Below are positions 1-14,657 of a DNA stretch of 64,000 nt, in pieces. Numbering within the stretch: the stretch's first letter is position 1; each line of letters begins with the position of its first letter. The notes below the pieces were generated by a model that made no database searches, was not told the origin of the DNA, and was given only the letters and a program-made list of their open reading frames with translations. Source of the stretch: Apostichopus japonicus (Eukaryota; Echinodermata; Holothuroidea; Aspidochirotida; Stichopodidae). The stretch covers positions 5,863,999 through 5,927,998 of the forward strand of contig NC_092565.1 of NCBI RefSeq assembly GCF_037975245.1. Direction: 5' to 3'. A program made the translations under genes and the position numbers.

Positions 1-332
1 GATCACTCCGGAGTTAAAGTATGGCAGTTAACTAGTTGTACCACATATAGGGTTCTTATGTTGATGTTGTACAGTATCCAGTTATGCGAAAATAACAACT
101 GAATCAGCGGTAATAGTGACACAAAAGTTACATCACAAAGCAAAATAAAACTATAATTGTCCAGGCGTCTTTGCTGTCAGGAACACAAAATGTTTTTGTG
201 TTAGTTGAAGAGCTACTATAAATCACTACGCACTATGCTTATTTAGTTATAGAACATTTATGCACTATGTGTTTTGTTTTTTATAATTTTATGGGGTTCA
301 AGTTGTTGCAAACATTCATTTGCAGTCTTTAT

Positions 333-740
333 GACAGACGTAGGAGCCGGGGGCAATGGGGGAACGTGCCCCCCCCCCCAACTTTTTACTGGCAAATAAA
401 ATGTGCCCCTTTTGATGAAGAACTGTCTTTTGGATATCTTAAGCCTTGGTTAATTTTAATATTTATTTTAATTATTTATTTTTAGTCTTTTTTTTAAAAT
501 GGCATCCCATATCTTTTTGTAGCACGGTGAACAATAAACAATCTCAATAAATGAAAAATCAATGTTGCAGCGCACCATAATAGTATTGATAGCATACTAA
601 CACGTCATAGGGATATGGCCGTTGTGTATCGGTTTATTGCATAACGAGTGGTGGTTGTGGAATGAGAAAGTGCCCCTCTGATGTTGTGCCCACCCCCCCC
701 CCCCATACTTTTTGGAAGCTTTCTATACCCCCTTTGATTA
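333..740. mobile_element. truncated hAT-like / poly-C repeat relic
   Basis: The start (ACGTAGGAGCCGGGGG) resembles the inverted right end of the 368-bp hAT-like element at 9.77 kb (GCGTAGGAACCGGGGG). Two poly-C modules follow, each with AACTTTTT or ATACTTTTT just after the C run. No matching right end or TSD was found. Confidence 0.4.
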
Positions 741-3700
741 CAGATGTCTGTTAACTGTCATATTTCTTGTCTCTGATAATTTATATATTTATATAGATAT
801 ATGCCAGGACTCTTCAAGCGTGACTTACTATACATTAGGTAAGTGTGGTATATATTACAATATTGATAGTTTCCTTTTTCCACGAGCGTCATGACAAAAC
901 CTATCTGCAACGTTTCGTTGTCTGACTAGACGGATCTATTCTTTTCACATTTACAAGCTTCCACTAGATGTTAAAATGAAATACAATAAGACTCCAAACT
1001 AGACCTATTGAGGTTATTCAGTTGTTGGAAAACGGAACACCAGGCACCTTATTATACTTTGCAAGAAAAAGTCACAAATCATTCAATTACCAGGGACCCC
1101 CGTTTCAAAGTCGTCGCACGCAATCGACCCAGAATCATCACTTACCTCAGATGTTTACCCCAAATAATCTGCTTAAATATCGTAGACAACTGTATAATAA
1201 ATCAACAAATATTAAGCTTATGGTATGCTAAATGATAACAATGCATAAACGTTTGTTTGTTTACCTCGGTAAAGCGCATTTCCAAAGGCGTTGAAGTTTT
1301 GTATACCTTATTCAGCTGTCCTAGCGAATTAATATGTATCCAAAAAGGGAAATTGAAAACCAAACAACTGTTGTAGCTAAACTATTTGTTTGAATAAAGC
1401 TGTTTTAAAGCTCTGCTCTTGCCATAGGTTTACTATACGACAGAATTCCATAACACAAAGGACCAATAGAAGTAATAACTATAAGCCTGAATACCAATTA
1501 GAGACAATGGCCTTTTGTTCAAATTCCTTTGTTATGTATTCAAATCCTTAAAAACTTCGTTTGTTTGGGATAATTGTATTGTATGCCCAGACGGTAATTT
1601 ATTTAATAAAAGAATCAATTGTTTGAAGTAACAATGATTTAAAGTATAACAGGACTTGATCATAATTATATGTGATTATTTCAATTCTCGCAGGTTTGCG
1701 TGTCTCCATATTGTTCACCTATATTTATGTGATGCATTCGAAAATTGAGGTTTGTATAGATCTTATTAATACAACCAATTGTTTGATCACCAATTATCGA
1801 TTGTTTCTTACCAAACTATCAAATATTAAAAAAAAAAAAAATCAAAATAACAATTCATCAAATTTGTCACCCAACTAGACAAACGAGCGTATAAAGTAAA
1901 TAGTCATTAAATAATTTAATTAGTTAGTTAATTAAGGATTCGTTCCCATTGTACAAATATGTGCTCTTAATGAAAAAAATGCTTGACTGATTTTAATCTG
2001 ATACACTTTTTAGCTTATTTGTCAACAAGGTTTACCAAAAGTAAGTGATTGAGTGAATATAGTTTAGTTCCTTATAAGGAGTTCGCAATGCTTTCGTTAT
2101 AGGGTCTTTCCAACAGTCATTACGAATAACTGATATGCTATGATATAAGTCCTATCAGTGAATATGCTTTGAAGGCTTAAAGTAACAGGCAATCATTTGT
2201 GGTACCAAATGTTTCCTTCAACGCAAACTTTCAGCTTTAAATAGCAGGGTGACACAACGATCCAGCTGGAGAATTTCCTGTATAGAGCGGAATGATTTCG
2301 TCACTATATCGTTGCGGTATCCCCTCTAATTTTCAATAAATCTTAATTCATAGCATAGCGGAAATTCAAAGAGGTTTCATCCCATCACAATCAAAACGTT
2401 TTCGGTAGTTTCGAGTTGACATAAAATATATTAAACTAAGAAATTTAAAACATATGGTTGATTGTTTTATGTTCCATTTAGGTAATGACGCCATATGGTG
2501 GATTACGCCATAAGCTTTGACGTCACAATATAGGGACTGCATATTTCATTGTATCTTTCCTGTTTGACCTAATTTTGTTCCTAATTAAAACAAAAGGTAA
2601 TTTGGAGAAATTGACGTGATCATTCCTTAACCAAATGCCCTCTAAATAGCAGTTACACAATTTTAAAAGTTAATTGGTCACAAGATATAATTGCAACAAT
2701 TGAAGTGCAATAATTAAAACAAAAAATCAGTCTTTCTTCAGCGTCCCTTTAAGACAGGCAAAGATCGGATCTAAATGACACTGATAACGTCTTAACTTTT
2801 GTCTTATGTTGTCTTGTCACTTCCTCGGTAGAGCATGAAGTATATCCAATCTTCTTCCTTTTATAACGATAGAAACTGTCACTTTTAAAGGGGTGTAGTG
2901 TAATTGCCTATACATTCAACACCTTTTCCCGTCTTATCGCAATTGAGCGCGATCAGGGCAGCATGATCAATATGGAGAAGATCAAACTAAAGTATATATG
3001 CTTTAGAGTTTTATCCAAGTGTTGATTTCACGCCAAGTTTCTTCATTAGCTTTCAAGTTCATTCTGTTATAGATTGCTCGAGACGGGGGTGGTTGGCCCA
3101 TCATTTTAGTTCAGTTTTAAATACTTTGTATTTAGAGATGTTTGGATTATCTTGACAGCCTTTAATAAAGTCTACTCCATGAACAGACTGTTTATATATA
3201 TAGTTGTTCCGCATCTTAGGTCCTTAATAAACACAATGGTAAATATATCGCCATAACTCATTTAGAGTAAAAAAAGCTGCATAGGTATAGAACGGTACGT
3301 GTTATAGTCTTTTTTGTTTTATATAGGCATTTCTCTTTGTATTTCTGACTGCATAACATGGCAACATTTGTCACTTTCCAAAGGAAATATAACTATTGAA
3401 TTGAATTCAACCCACATGTAATATTATTGTGTGCCCTTGTCATACTCAGTTATAAAACGACGACATAAGTTTATCGTGCATGGCTGGCTTCAGTGTGCAT
3501 TACAGTTTAGCTTTCCGACTCCCTTCAATGAATACGGGACAAAGGTTGTTGTAAATAACTCATCTTACGATGCTTATTTCTGGAGAAGTCATTAAACCGT
3601 GTGACACTTTTCAACAAGCCTGTTATAATATTAGCAATCGTAGAAACATGACGGAAATCGCGACATATCATTCGATAATGAAGGGAAAAAAATCGGTAAC

Positions 3701-4323
3701 GTGTGACAGACTGGAAAGAGAAATTTGTAATAACAAATCCATGTACGGAAGTATGTATACTGGTATATGTATTCTGTGGACACTGATATGATACACTTCC
3801 AATAAGGCATATGGCACATGTTTTGTATTGACAATTCGTAAGAAGAGACTGCAAATTTTGACATATACTTTTACGCAAATACCGATATGTGTACAAAAAA
3901 AATAATGGAAAGATTTGTAAAATGCTTTGAAATATCTAAGAAAAGGACAAGTGAATATATTAATTGAATTTTTCAAAATACAATGATAACCTCGGTCAAG
4001 GACTATTGATAAATAACAAAAGTGCTTTCAATATAGACTATATGGTGTGATGTGTTTCCTGTGATAAAGTGTCAGTGCCTTTTATAACAGAAATACCCCT
4101 CCGGCTTGGTGAACAAAAGATAGGAGTTTACAGTTAAACAATTGGTGTTTTCCATCCTGGGATTCCAGCAATTTAATAATATATATAATCCAAAAAACGG
4201 CTCACAAATTGCGAAATGTTCAAGTTGTGCTATAAACTTAATGTCTGGGTTACAATCCGGTATATGAAGACAAAAGCAATGGCGACCTGCTGAGGTGTGA
4301 ACTATTTTTCTCCATATCTGGTG

Positions 4324-4324
<1 letters not shown>
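741..4324. other. intergenic, nothing recognised
   Basis: AT-rich sequence without convincing coding frames. A full CRE palindrome TGACGTCA lies at 2518-2525. The overlapping open frames near 3.5-4.0 kb on both strands show no protein-like character. Confidence 0.5.

Positions 4325-4363
<39 letters not shown>
4325..4363. repeat. (TA)n microsatellite
   Basis: About 19 uninterrupted TA units. Confidence 0.95.
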
Positions 4364-4366
<3 letters not shown>

Positions 4367-5841
4367 AACTCTTTAACACAAATATCAAAACTTCGTGTTT
4401 TAATTTATCAACCATATTTTCATAGCAGGTTCAATGACTATGTAAACTTGAGCCAGAAGCTACTGTTATAGTAACTGTTCAGATTTCTGTTTACTGATGT
4501 GTTCTGATGTAAATGAATCTGCAGTGTTAAGTAGAGGTTATATTATGAAGTAGAGGTTAGTATGGTTATGTCATTATTTTCGTTATGAAAGGTTACTTTC
4601 TTGTTGTTGCTTTAATGACTCATAAGGATATTCTTTCGTATCAACAAGTACCTGCTGGAATGCATCTTGGAGCCATAGAACAAACATAGTTGTTGTATCT
4701 ACCGTTAAAATAAAAAAATACTACCTCAGCAAACAAGTTCCGTCTGCGGTCTCAAAGACGTTCAAATAATCGTTCGCCTATATGTCTCGCTATTTTGTCG
4801 CCGAAAATCGAACAGAAATATTTCTCAAGTTTCGTTGAGTGAATAATTCATCATACTTTGTTTCATTTCGCGTCTTATTATAAACTCATACAAAACTATG
4901 GATTCGAGATATTTGTATTAATATTAAGACGAAATAAAGTGTTTACCTTACAGCGGTGACCTTTCTTATTTAAGAGTGCAAACCACAGCAGACTATATAG
5001 TGTACAAACTTTATTGGTATACATATTTCTCAACCAGCCCATGCACGTTCATTCACGCTCATAAAATGATGTACAGAGTTAACAGAGAACTTATGCTGTC
5101 ACGGTTTTGATGTTACCGTTACGTCAGATAACCCTCTATACTGCTACAAGCGTTAACATGATTATTCATGTCGATGGGAAATCACGAACCCTTGACGAAC
5201 TGTTAATGTTCTTCTAAAAATGTTTCTTATTTACAGCCAATTATAAGCATTCGTGTAATAGGTACGATCTAATTAAGCTTTGTAAGAGCCTCTATAAAGT
5301 TAGTACACGCTAACTGATCTTTATCTGTTCTCCCCCCCCCCCATCCCATCATATTAGTTATTTATTTTAAATATTAAAACAGCCAAGTTTTATGTTATTT
5401 TATACTAACATTCCATAAAAATGTACTTCACTTGCTTTACTATACTCAAGTGTCAGTTTCAATAACGAGGTAACGTGAAAACAGTTGACAATCATGTACG
5501 TGATAACTATTCTAAATATCAGAGTGTTTAGACAACGAAGTGAAGAAGATCGAAATGAACTCATTAACTACTAGCTCATTAACCTTCTTTTGGTGAACAA
5601 AAAGCACTAAGAGTAAGTCTTGGTCATTTTGCCAAGTTTTATCCTAGTTTGGGGGTTTACACGGTAGGGGAGATTAATGTGACGATTATGCAAAAACAGC
5701 TTCTCTAAGAACATCTGATGAGAACATGGTGTACGTTATACAAACGTATATATATATAGCAGACTAGCAGAGCTTCTTTGACTTTCGAAACAACTGATCT
5801 ATGTTTTGAAGGTAACCCTAATCCAAATATCACTGGGATGA

Positions 5842-6676
5842 AAGATATAAGGCGTACTGAAGTACCAGGACCACTATGCATATGAAAGATATAAGGCGTA
5901 TTCAATTATTAGGACCACTATACATATGAAATATATAAGGCGTACTGAAGTACCATGACCACTATACATATGAAAGATATAAGGCGTAATGAATATTAGG
6001 ACCACTATACATATGAAAGATATAAGGCGTACTGAAGTACCGGGACCACTGTACATATGAAATATATATCAGGCGTACTGAAGTACCATGACCACTATAC
6101 ATATAAAGATATAAGGCGTACTGAAGTACCAGGACCACTATACATAATGAAAGATATAAGGCGTACTGAAGTACCATGACCACTATACATATCAAAGATA
6201 TAAGGCGTACTGAAGTACCATGACCACTGTACATATGAAAGATATTAGGTGTACTGAAGTACCATGACCACTAGACATATGAAAGATATAAGGCGTAATG
6301 AAGTATTAGGACCACTATACATATGAAAGATATAAGGCGTACTGAAGTACCAGGACCACTATACATAATGAAAGATATAAGGCGTACTGAAGTACCAGGA
6401 CCACTATACATATGAAAGATATAAGGCGTACTGAAGTACCAGGACCACTATACATATATGCAAGATATAAGGCGTACTGAAGTATTAGGACCACTATACA
6501 TATGAAAGATATAAGGCGTACTGAAGTATTAGGACCACTAGACATATGAAAGATATAAGGCGTACTGAAGTATTATAGGACCACTATACATATGAAAGAT
6601 ATAAGGCGTACTGAAGTACCAGGACCACTATACATATATGAAAGATATAAGGCGTAATGAAGTATTAGGACCATAG
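5842..6676. repeat. 44-bp tandem satellite, 19 copies
   Basis: The unit includes GGACCACTATACATATGAAA and then GATATAAGGCGTACTGAAGT. Copies vary by 1-3 nt in length. They fall into an ACCA type and an ATTA type after GAAGT, intermixed along the array. Each unit holds the hairpin GTACT-GA-AGTAC and the palindrome CATATG. Repeating minus-strand peptides across the array come from 44 not being a multiple of three. Confidence 0.95.
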
Positions 6677-9600
6677 ATATATACGTCATATGTCGCGGAA
6701 GAGTAAATAGAGTTAACTTTATATTCCTTTTCAGTCTATGGTTAAATCAGGGAGTTGTAATGGAATTTCGTTGTACTTAGATGTCATTCTAGTAAAAGTA
6801 AGGTACCACTGGGTACTCATTTACTCCAGAAAGTAGAGTAATAGAGTCATTAAAAATGTTCTTCAATATCTGTACTTTGTCATTATATCTTTGAAATGTG
6901 ATACGATTGGAATGTGTGTTTTAAGCTGTCAATGTTCTCTGCATATATCATTTGAATCGTACACTATAGTTCCGCACAGTTGATTGAAAATTAGATTGAT
7001 TTTTTTATCAAATTAGAAAGGTTGCCAATTCAAATAAATTCAAATTAAATATCGATGGAAGGTGAGGGTTTTCTTTAGTTGGAGAAGAACCAAACTACAA
7101 CTATTCGTTAAGTGAGTTTGTCGTCCTATATTATACGTGCAGTTGCTTTGTCCAACAAAATATGCGAGAGGTGCAATTTGAACGATGAATGTTGATAGTT
7201 TATTTTTTCTTCTTTAAAGGGAACTGCAATATTTACTGATTTTTGAAATGTTGATCCTAGGCTGTGGCCGTCTCTGTTTGGATTAAGGAGATGTTTACCT
7301 ATTATCCGGAAGTGTTTCAATGTCAAGGGGTTTTGTATTTGCTTTCTGAATACTTTCTTTATATTTTGTTCTTTCCAACATTCAAACGCTGAATAAATGG
7401 ATAAAATATACTTCTTAATATTCTAAAGTATAGTATTACTATTTTTTTATTTTTTTATCATTACGCCTATATAGCGAACAAGTTAGTATTTTAATTTTGC
7501 AAAAATAAACGAGAAATGTTGAAATGATTAATGTTTGTCGAATCGTTTGCTAAATATATATACCTACCGATTGATACACCGTCCAGAACTTAAGTATAGC
7601 ATGATTAATCTGCTTGCGCTTATTCCTCTCTCTTGATCGTTTCACAGTTATATTTCACACATTTTTTTGTTGATTTCGACGGGTTAATGACAAATAACCG
7701 GTAAAATGTTTTCCTCTTTAACTGAACACAGACTGCAGCTGTTTCGCACCCTTAAATCACAGTCTGTATGGAACGCTTGCACGGACAATTGATAACAGAA
7801 ATGATCAGAGCTTGCAACTGAAGAGTCGGAGGAAGTAAACTTATTACGTTTTTTTCTACGATTAATGATTCAGGGATTCTTAGCGACTTTTGCATGCAGG
7901 CTTAAGAAATTTCACATAGGCATTTTGTTGTTGTTATTCGTTGTGTGCGTGTCTATGTTGGATCACTGAGCTGTACGTATAAGATGGTTGAATCCATGAA
8001 ACTTGCCATTAAACCTAGAACTACTTTGATTTACGACCTACTATACAACACAAGCCTTATAACTTAACATCAATATTCTAGGAAAAGCTATAACAATTCA
8101 AAGGGCCAATACTTCAATTGAATGAACATGAGATTATTATTCCATGAAAAATGCAAAGGACTGACGTATTAGGGGAAATCCCGCTAGTCTTATTGATAGA
8201 ATTAAAACACTGGCCGGATAAGCAGCTTCCTTTTAATATTTAAAAACGTATACCGGCTGCTAATTTATTTTAATTACATAACCCTACGTAAACAATGTTA
8301 TAAGATACGTCTATGAACGATATGGCGTATACGGTACCTCTTCTTGCCGATCAAAGGTTCAAATTTAGCTGATGCTAGCTGTGTCCATTTTAATGATACA
8401 TAACGGATGTCGCTTAGACCAAGGACGACACGTGACAAATATCTTCCATGGCAAGTTGTCTAAGGTGTATAGATAAGTGATGATGAGTATCATTCTTTGT
8501 TGTGGAAAAAAAATCGGACTGTGTTCAGATTTAAAACAAACAATGATACTAAAGAATAGAAAATGAGATCAGTTTTCAATGTAATGAATCTGTATTGGGC
8601 ATGTAGACTTCACTTTACGATCAAAGCAACTCAGTGCTTTGAGAGTTTTGGATTTTTGGGTGACTACAAATTCTCTAAATGGGCGGCTATATATTCAGCT
8701 CCCTAATTAATATAGTTATAAAGCATAATATATTTTCCTGATGTACGATATTGATTTGTTGAAGTTGATTACGTTGTTAGGTTAAGAATTTTCCTGAACT
8801 ATATCCATGCAGTCACACAAAACAACGTAATGTTTGTTACGGTATACTTCAGCGTTTAAAAGCATAAACTTGCCCAACCATCCGATCTTTGGGTTACGTG
8901 GCAGAGATTGTTGTGAAGTATACAACGTCCCCAAAACTGCTAAGTAACATCTTGTTCCGTTTGGGTGATATGATAGTTTACAAGTCGTATCTAAGAGTTC
9001 TCATTTGTAAATATGTGATGTGATCTGTGATTTGTAAAACAGTGATTTTTGTGATTTGTTATTTTTGTGATTTTTGTGATTTTGTGATAATTTGTAAATC
9101 TGTGATGTCATAAAGTGCCACTACGATCTGGCCCCTTCTAAAACATTGACATTGAAACCAGAACCATCGTCAAACAATCGTTAAACAATGTTTAATTTAG
9201 GTGACAAACATTTCGTTTATCTTTCCGAAAACTATATAGCTAACCGAAAATTAATTGTTGAATAGATACGTCGGCGTGAACGTTCATAAATTGGTATCAT
9301 GTAACGTTTTTATACTTTAGGGAAGGATAGGTTAATTTACCTGACTATACTTGAAACACTTCCGTGGCTTTAACATCACGAATCACGTGACCGGGAAGTA
9401 CCGTTTTATTATATCGTAGAATCGTTAAGAGAGTCACTTGTTGTTGACCTTTGGACAAAGTTTTGAAAGTTTTTTTGAAAGTTTTGAAAGTAGGTCATAT
9501 TAGCCATGCATCGACATATTACGGACTCTCTCCGAATGGACTTCACAAATTTAAACTTGTGCTTTACTATTAAGATGAAGAGGCCAAAGTTGAAATTAGA

Positions 9601-9769
9601 TGAAAAACTGCGATGATGCGATTTAGAGTAGCCAGGTATAGATAATCTAGATTATATATAGATTGTACACATTCTTGTTCAAATCAAGAGCAAAATTTAT
9701 ATGTAATATAAAAGGAAAGATTTTAAAAACATTGAGTTTATTCCAAAAGGTGGGGTCCAACTCTGCAGT
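6677..9769. other. intergenic, nothing recognised
   Basis: AT-rich DNA between the 44-bp satellite and the hAT-like element; only the GTGATTTTT tract near 9.05 kb stands out. Confidence 0.5.
9009..9110. repeat. degenerate (TTTTTGTGA)n tract
   Basis: Runs of GTGATTTTT / TGTGATTTG units with T-rich spacing, about eight degenerate copies. Confidence 0.7.
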
Positions 9770-10137
9770 CATTGGCGTAGGAAGGTACTTTTGAGTGGGG
9801 GGGGGGGGCTGAAGACTGATGGCCGGCCTGGGAGAGGGGTCTAAGGGGAGGGGGACACTCCCTCCCCTTTGGAATTTTTTGCATTTCCAGGTGGCCTCAG
9901 ATGCAATTTGGTGCAATATAGCACACTTCAACTCCCACTCCATTTTGTAAAGAATTTTGCATTTTCACCTGGCCTTAAATGCAATTTGGTGCTCCAAATG
10001 AGATTTTTTTCTCATTTGGAAATGAAAAAGGGGTTTTCTGACATGCGGAGCGGGGGGCGGAATGATACTTCCGCCCCCACCATATTTTTCACTGGGGGGC
10101 TGGCGCCCACCCCAGCCCCCCGGTTCCTACGCCCTTG
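9770..10137. mobile_element. 368-bp non-autonomous hAT-like element with 8-bp TSD
   Basis: The left end is CATTGGCGTAGGAA and the reverse complement of the right end is CAAGGGCGTAGGAA. Both flanks carry the 8-bp duplication TCTGCAGT (9762-9769 and 10138-10145). Terminal inverted repeats starting CA with an 8-bp TSD are typical of hAT. The interior holds G/C runs and an imperfect tandem repeat (TGCATTTCCAGGTGGCC..ATGCAATTTGGTG near 9879 and again near 9958). There is no transposase. Confidence 0.8.
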
Positions 10138-13100
10138 TCTGCAGTGACAGTGTGGTTACATACAAAATCCACTATTATACTGACCTATACGTAAGTCAAA
10201 AGTAATTTAAATAACTTATTCAAGGCTTTTCTTTATTAGTACCGTAAACTGAGGGATATGCTGTATTCTCGGTGCGTTTTTGTCGCATTGTATTTTGTTT
10301 CATAACAGATACTGTAATTAATGTATAGACAAATATTTTAACTTGTACACTGTGTAGATATATAGACAACACGATTACGTTTTACAAATTTGACATATAA
10401 TGTACTTGGCGTGACAAAGACAAAAAACGATTAGTACGATATGTTCCATTGTTTTAAATATTCCAAAAGTATCAAGTTCAGTGTTTATCGTCAGAATAGA
10501 CCATAAAATACCCCCCCCCCCCCCCTCAAAAAGAAAAAAATCGGCTTATAACAATCTTACGCAATGGATTTTTTTTTTTTGTAAGGCTTGTTTTGTGGAA
10601 GTAAGCTCGGTTTCCTACAGTCATTCCGATGAGGTGAAGTGTTATGTCTGTTTTATGTTGAAATAAGGAAGTTAATTGTCATTTAATATGCCATAAAGAG
10701 CGGAAAGATTGCATATCCGACAGGTGGTCGCAACGCTAAAAAGGCTTACACACGTATACTTACATTAAACTTATGTCCTGTTTATCTAACACTTATGGCT
10801 CCGAAAATCTCGAACAACAACTACTGGTGACCGGAGAAGTTTTACTCGGATGTTCCCGCATAGAAATGACGCCTGCGAACACTTGGAATGGGGAAACGGT
10901 TATTGATATTTAGCTGTAACGATCGGTGAAATTTCTTTACTGAAGTAGGTTACAATCGTTATGAGTGTATGCAAAAAGGCAACGTTGCTCGTCGGAAGTT
11001 TGTTTTGTTATTCAAAGGATGTCCAATTTGTAAAGTGTCATTTTAGGGTCAAACCAGTACACAACTTGGGAGGAATTATTGAATCTCACTCAGTTACTTT
11101 TTTGTTTCTTCTCCATCTTATTCTTCTTCTTCTTCCCCTTTTTATTCTTCTTCGTTCTTTCTTTGTTTATGTTGCGCTTTTAAAAACTCAGGCTGCCCCT
11201 TTAAATTTGCTTTCTTATTATGGCGAACAAGACTTTAACTGTGGAAGGTATTGTTTGTATATCCAGTTGCTTGAAATTTACTGTTTAATAACAGATTTGA
11301 AATATAAAAACAACCATAGCTAAACACTGAATCCTGAAATTTGCTGTTAGAATCGCTATCAAAGAAACACTATATGCATGATCGTGGTATCTTTGCATGT
11401 CTGAAAGACAATAGAGGATCTTCAACAGTCAAAAAGAAACAAAACATATCGTGTTTGTAAATAGATATAATCTTCGGTTGCAATGTTTGCATAGGGCAAA
11501 ATTAGTTTAGAAAGCAGGAAAAGTAGACCTAAACTATAGGCTACTCTTCAAAGGACAGTTTTAATGTAATTTATCTCACTAAAACAAACGAATCAATCAA
11601 TTATTGGGGCTGTAGACAGGTTTGCATGATACTGTCATCGGCATGGCGCGAAACGTATAATCGCTTGCTGATGTAGTAATAAAAGCAAACACGTTACCGT
11701 TATGTTGTAAGTTCATAGCAAGTGTATATGTTGTACTATATAAAATGATAGGAAGAACGTAGCTATATAAATATAGCTTGGTGTCTGTTTTGCATTCGAA
11801 TTTATCTACTACTTTGTTAAAGCAAACTTGTTTGTCAAATTAAATTACTTTAAACGAAAGTATTTGAAAAGCTTTGGTTCGTTTTTGCTATATAACTATA
11901 ATCTAAGCTGGGGTATCGTAGCATATCATACACCTGTGTGTAAATTAAATAATTGAAACTGTATATATATATTTTGAAAATATGTGTTATTCTGAGAAAA
12001 TTTATATTTTCAGTCTTGTTAGGTTGGGACGCTAACTTTAAAATTCCGAAAGTGCAGATTCCAAAAAAACTTGCAATATTCAGTCCATAAAGACAATAGC
12101 ATAAGCCGTTTATCCCATATTTTCAGTAGAAGTCAAATTGGTACGTTACAGTTATTATATATCGATAATAACTTGAACTTTAAAATGGAAATATGTTAGT
12201 TTTGTATATTCACGAACCAGTTAATATCTTATGGAAGTTGTGTGATGTGTGTTATTCATTTCTTTAATCAAACAAGTTTAAAAAGAAAAACATTGTTTTT
12301 ATTTCTTGAAAACCAACAAAAACACAAATGATATAGAAGAAGAAGAAGAAATATACATGTTTCTTTTTAATTTTGCTCTTTCGTTGAAGTTAAGTTCGCA
12401 ACTTCAAATTGCTGTATACTCGACCCGGTCAACACAAGCATATATGAGATATTTTAAAACATCAATTATAATTTGAATGGAAATTAATCAATTTCTGTTC
12501 TCATTCTGAAATCTATCCACTTTGGGGATTATCCGACATTGTTTTTTCTTGGCAAGTGACATTAAGTCAATACTAGGTAAACAATGAGTAGCCGTTTAAT
12601 AGCCGTGGTTTGAACTGCGCATGATGAAAGTTAATCTTAAGTTTACACTAAGCAGATGCAAACCTTGAATTTTCAGTGTTACTGCATGGCTTGATAGATT
12701 CCTTCAGTATACTTCATAACACGTTGGAGTGAATCATTTTGGAAGTCACTTATCCTTTGACGATAATACCGGGGTGGAATTAACAGTCAAGCATGCCACT
12801 CACAGATAGAACAGTAACGAACAAACCACGTTTCTTTGATTTTGTGGCTGTATCCTTTGTACAAGTCCATTTGCATTTGTACCCTCTGAATTCCACAAAA
12901 TAAATTCCCTCTTTGAGTGTGTCCACAAGGATAGATCAAAATTTGGTAGAGGAGTGATTTCAATCATCTCCTCAGAGCGAAGTTAGACCAGATGTATAGC
13001 TCTTATAGAGTGAAAGTACTCGCTTGGTTAAAATTGCAAACATGACAATGAAGTCAATCTTTCTTAAAGAGTCACTTTCACTGACAATTTTGACTATCAT

Positions 13101-13353
13101 TGACACTCCTCAAAGAGTGAATTCTCGCTCTTTGGAAGTAAGAACGTTATCACTTGAAAAACTGACTCATAATTTGCGACATACATATATAGATGATGAG
13201 AATAATGAGACGGAAATGTAGCAACAGTTTTCAACGTGGTGTTGATTCCTTGGGTCAGAGTTGACCAGTCAGTTGTATAAATTTCATAAGTTACATGTGA
13301 CTTATTTTTGTTTTGTCTGTTGCGTGATTATATTGTTAGTCGCAATACGTTGA

Positions 13354-13382
13354 TTTATTTTGTTCTTTCAGAACAAAATAAA
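13354..13382. repeat. perfect 13-bp stem hairpin
   Basis: TTTATTTTGTTCT, a TTC loop, then AGAACAAAATAAA: a 29-nt perfect inverted repeat. It lies in intergenic DNA about 1.7 kb beyond the FGF 3' end. No function is apparent. Confidence 0.9.
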
Positions 13383-14657
13383 GGGAAATACATAACATGC
13401 AGCCAACAATTGTATGAACTGGCTTAAACCTTGTGAACATGCGATACACACAGTTGAGTTACCGCATATAGATTCCGTCATTGCACACTCATGATTTATT
13501 TTGTTTATTTATTTATTATTTTTTGCTTTGTATTCATTAATGATTGAGAACACACACTTTTTGTGTCCGATAAAATTCCAAAATACAAAGAAGAAAAAAA
13601 GGTTACTACTCACGAATTAAAAAAAGAAAATTGGCAGCATATATCGGATACTGTTGGTACGAAGTTATACAATTAGACTGTTAAGTCTCACATTATCTTA
13701 GCACATTAAATTTATATCACTCCTCATGTCCAAAATATTGTTCTCATCCAAGCGAGACATTGTTCATAGTTTTTGTTAAATTTTATATTATAAGCGAATA
13801 AATTTTATAAAGCGAATACGATAATAGTTTTAACCTCACATACTATAATAGAAAACATTCATCGACTTGTTCAACTTGGGGAGGGGGGGGGGGGGTATTA
13901 GCTATATTATGTTACCATGGGCAACAATTGTCATAGCGATACAGCTTCGACACTTAACGTTTGGAAGAAGTAATTCATATAGTTTATACAGTAAAGTTTT
14001 ACGTAACAAATTTATTTCTTATTATCGAGAGAAACAGTAGAACAGAGAAAAAACAACAACACTCAGTTAAACCTCTTTTTAGAATGCCAAAGGTCCTCCA
14101 TATATATATATATATGAAAGTGTTTTAGTGATTCTCCGTTTGTTTCTTCAAGTAAACTCGATTACATTATCAAGTGGTTACCAACTAAGAAGTTAAAGGT
14201 GGCATGTCGTCCGGTTTTTAAATGAAATGGTATATACACGATACCAGAAAGGATACGCTATACATGGTTATTGGTCCATGAAACCATGCAGCTTCTCATA
14301 TACAAGTTGACATGTGAATTCTTTCCTTCCTATGTCCAGGCTCATAAACTTTATGAAATGTATTCTTAGTAAAATAAAAAAAAGAAGGTATTTCCCCCCT
14401 GAGCAAGCTGATTTGAATCTCTCATTTAATAAGACGACATGCCACATTAACATATTCATTCTTGGTCACCGGTAAGATTGCCAATAACATAGGATCATTT
14501 TGAGTTGCGAAGGTAATAAGAGTGTCTGGAGGCTCTCCCACTTTTGCGTTTAATCTCTTATTTTTATGAGATGCGCAAGACCAAAAATGCTTAAGCTTCA
14601 GTATATATTTTTAAGCCGACTGTCTATTCTTCCATTTAATGTTAACACCAAACCTTT

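Noticed and set aside
3525-3976. Overlapping open frames on both strands near 3.5-4.0 kb
   Set aside because: Three frames open at once with no domain, splice signal or start context; typical chance frames.
5705-6545. Several minus-strand open frames repeating MYSGPGTSVRLISFI and CIVVLVLQYALYLS
   Set aside because: They are translations of the 44-bp satellite; its length cycles through all three frames. Not genes.
10961-11323. 120-codon hydrophobic plus-strand frame as a membrane protein
   Set aside because: The hydrophobic part is encoded by a TTC/CTT-rich low-complexity tract; no family features.
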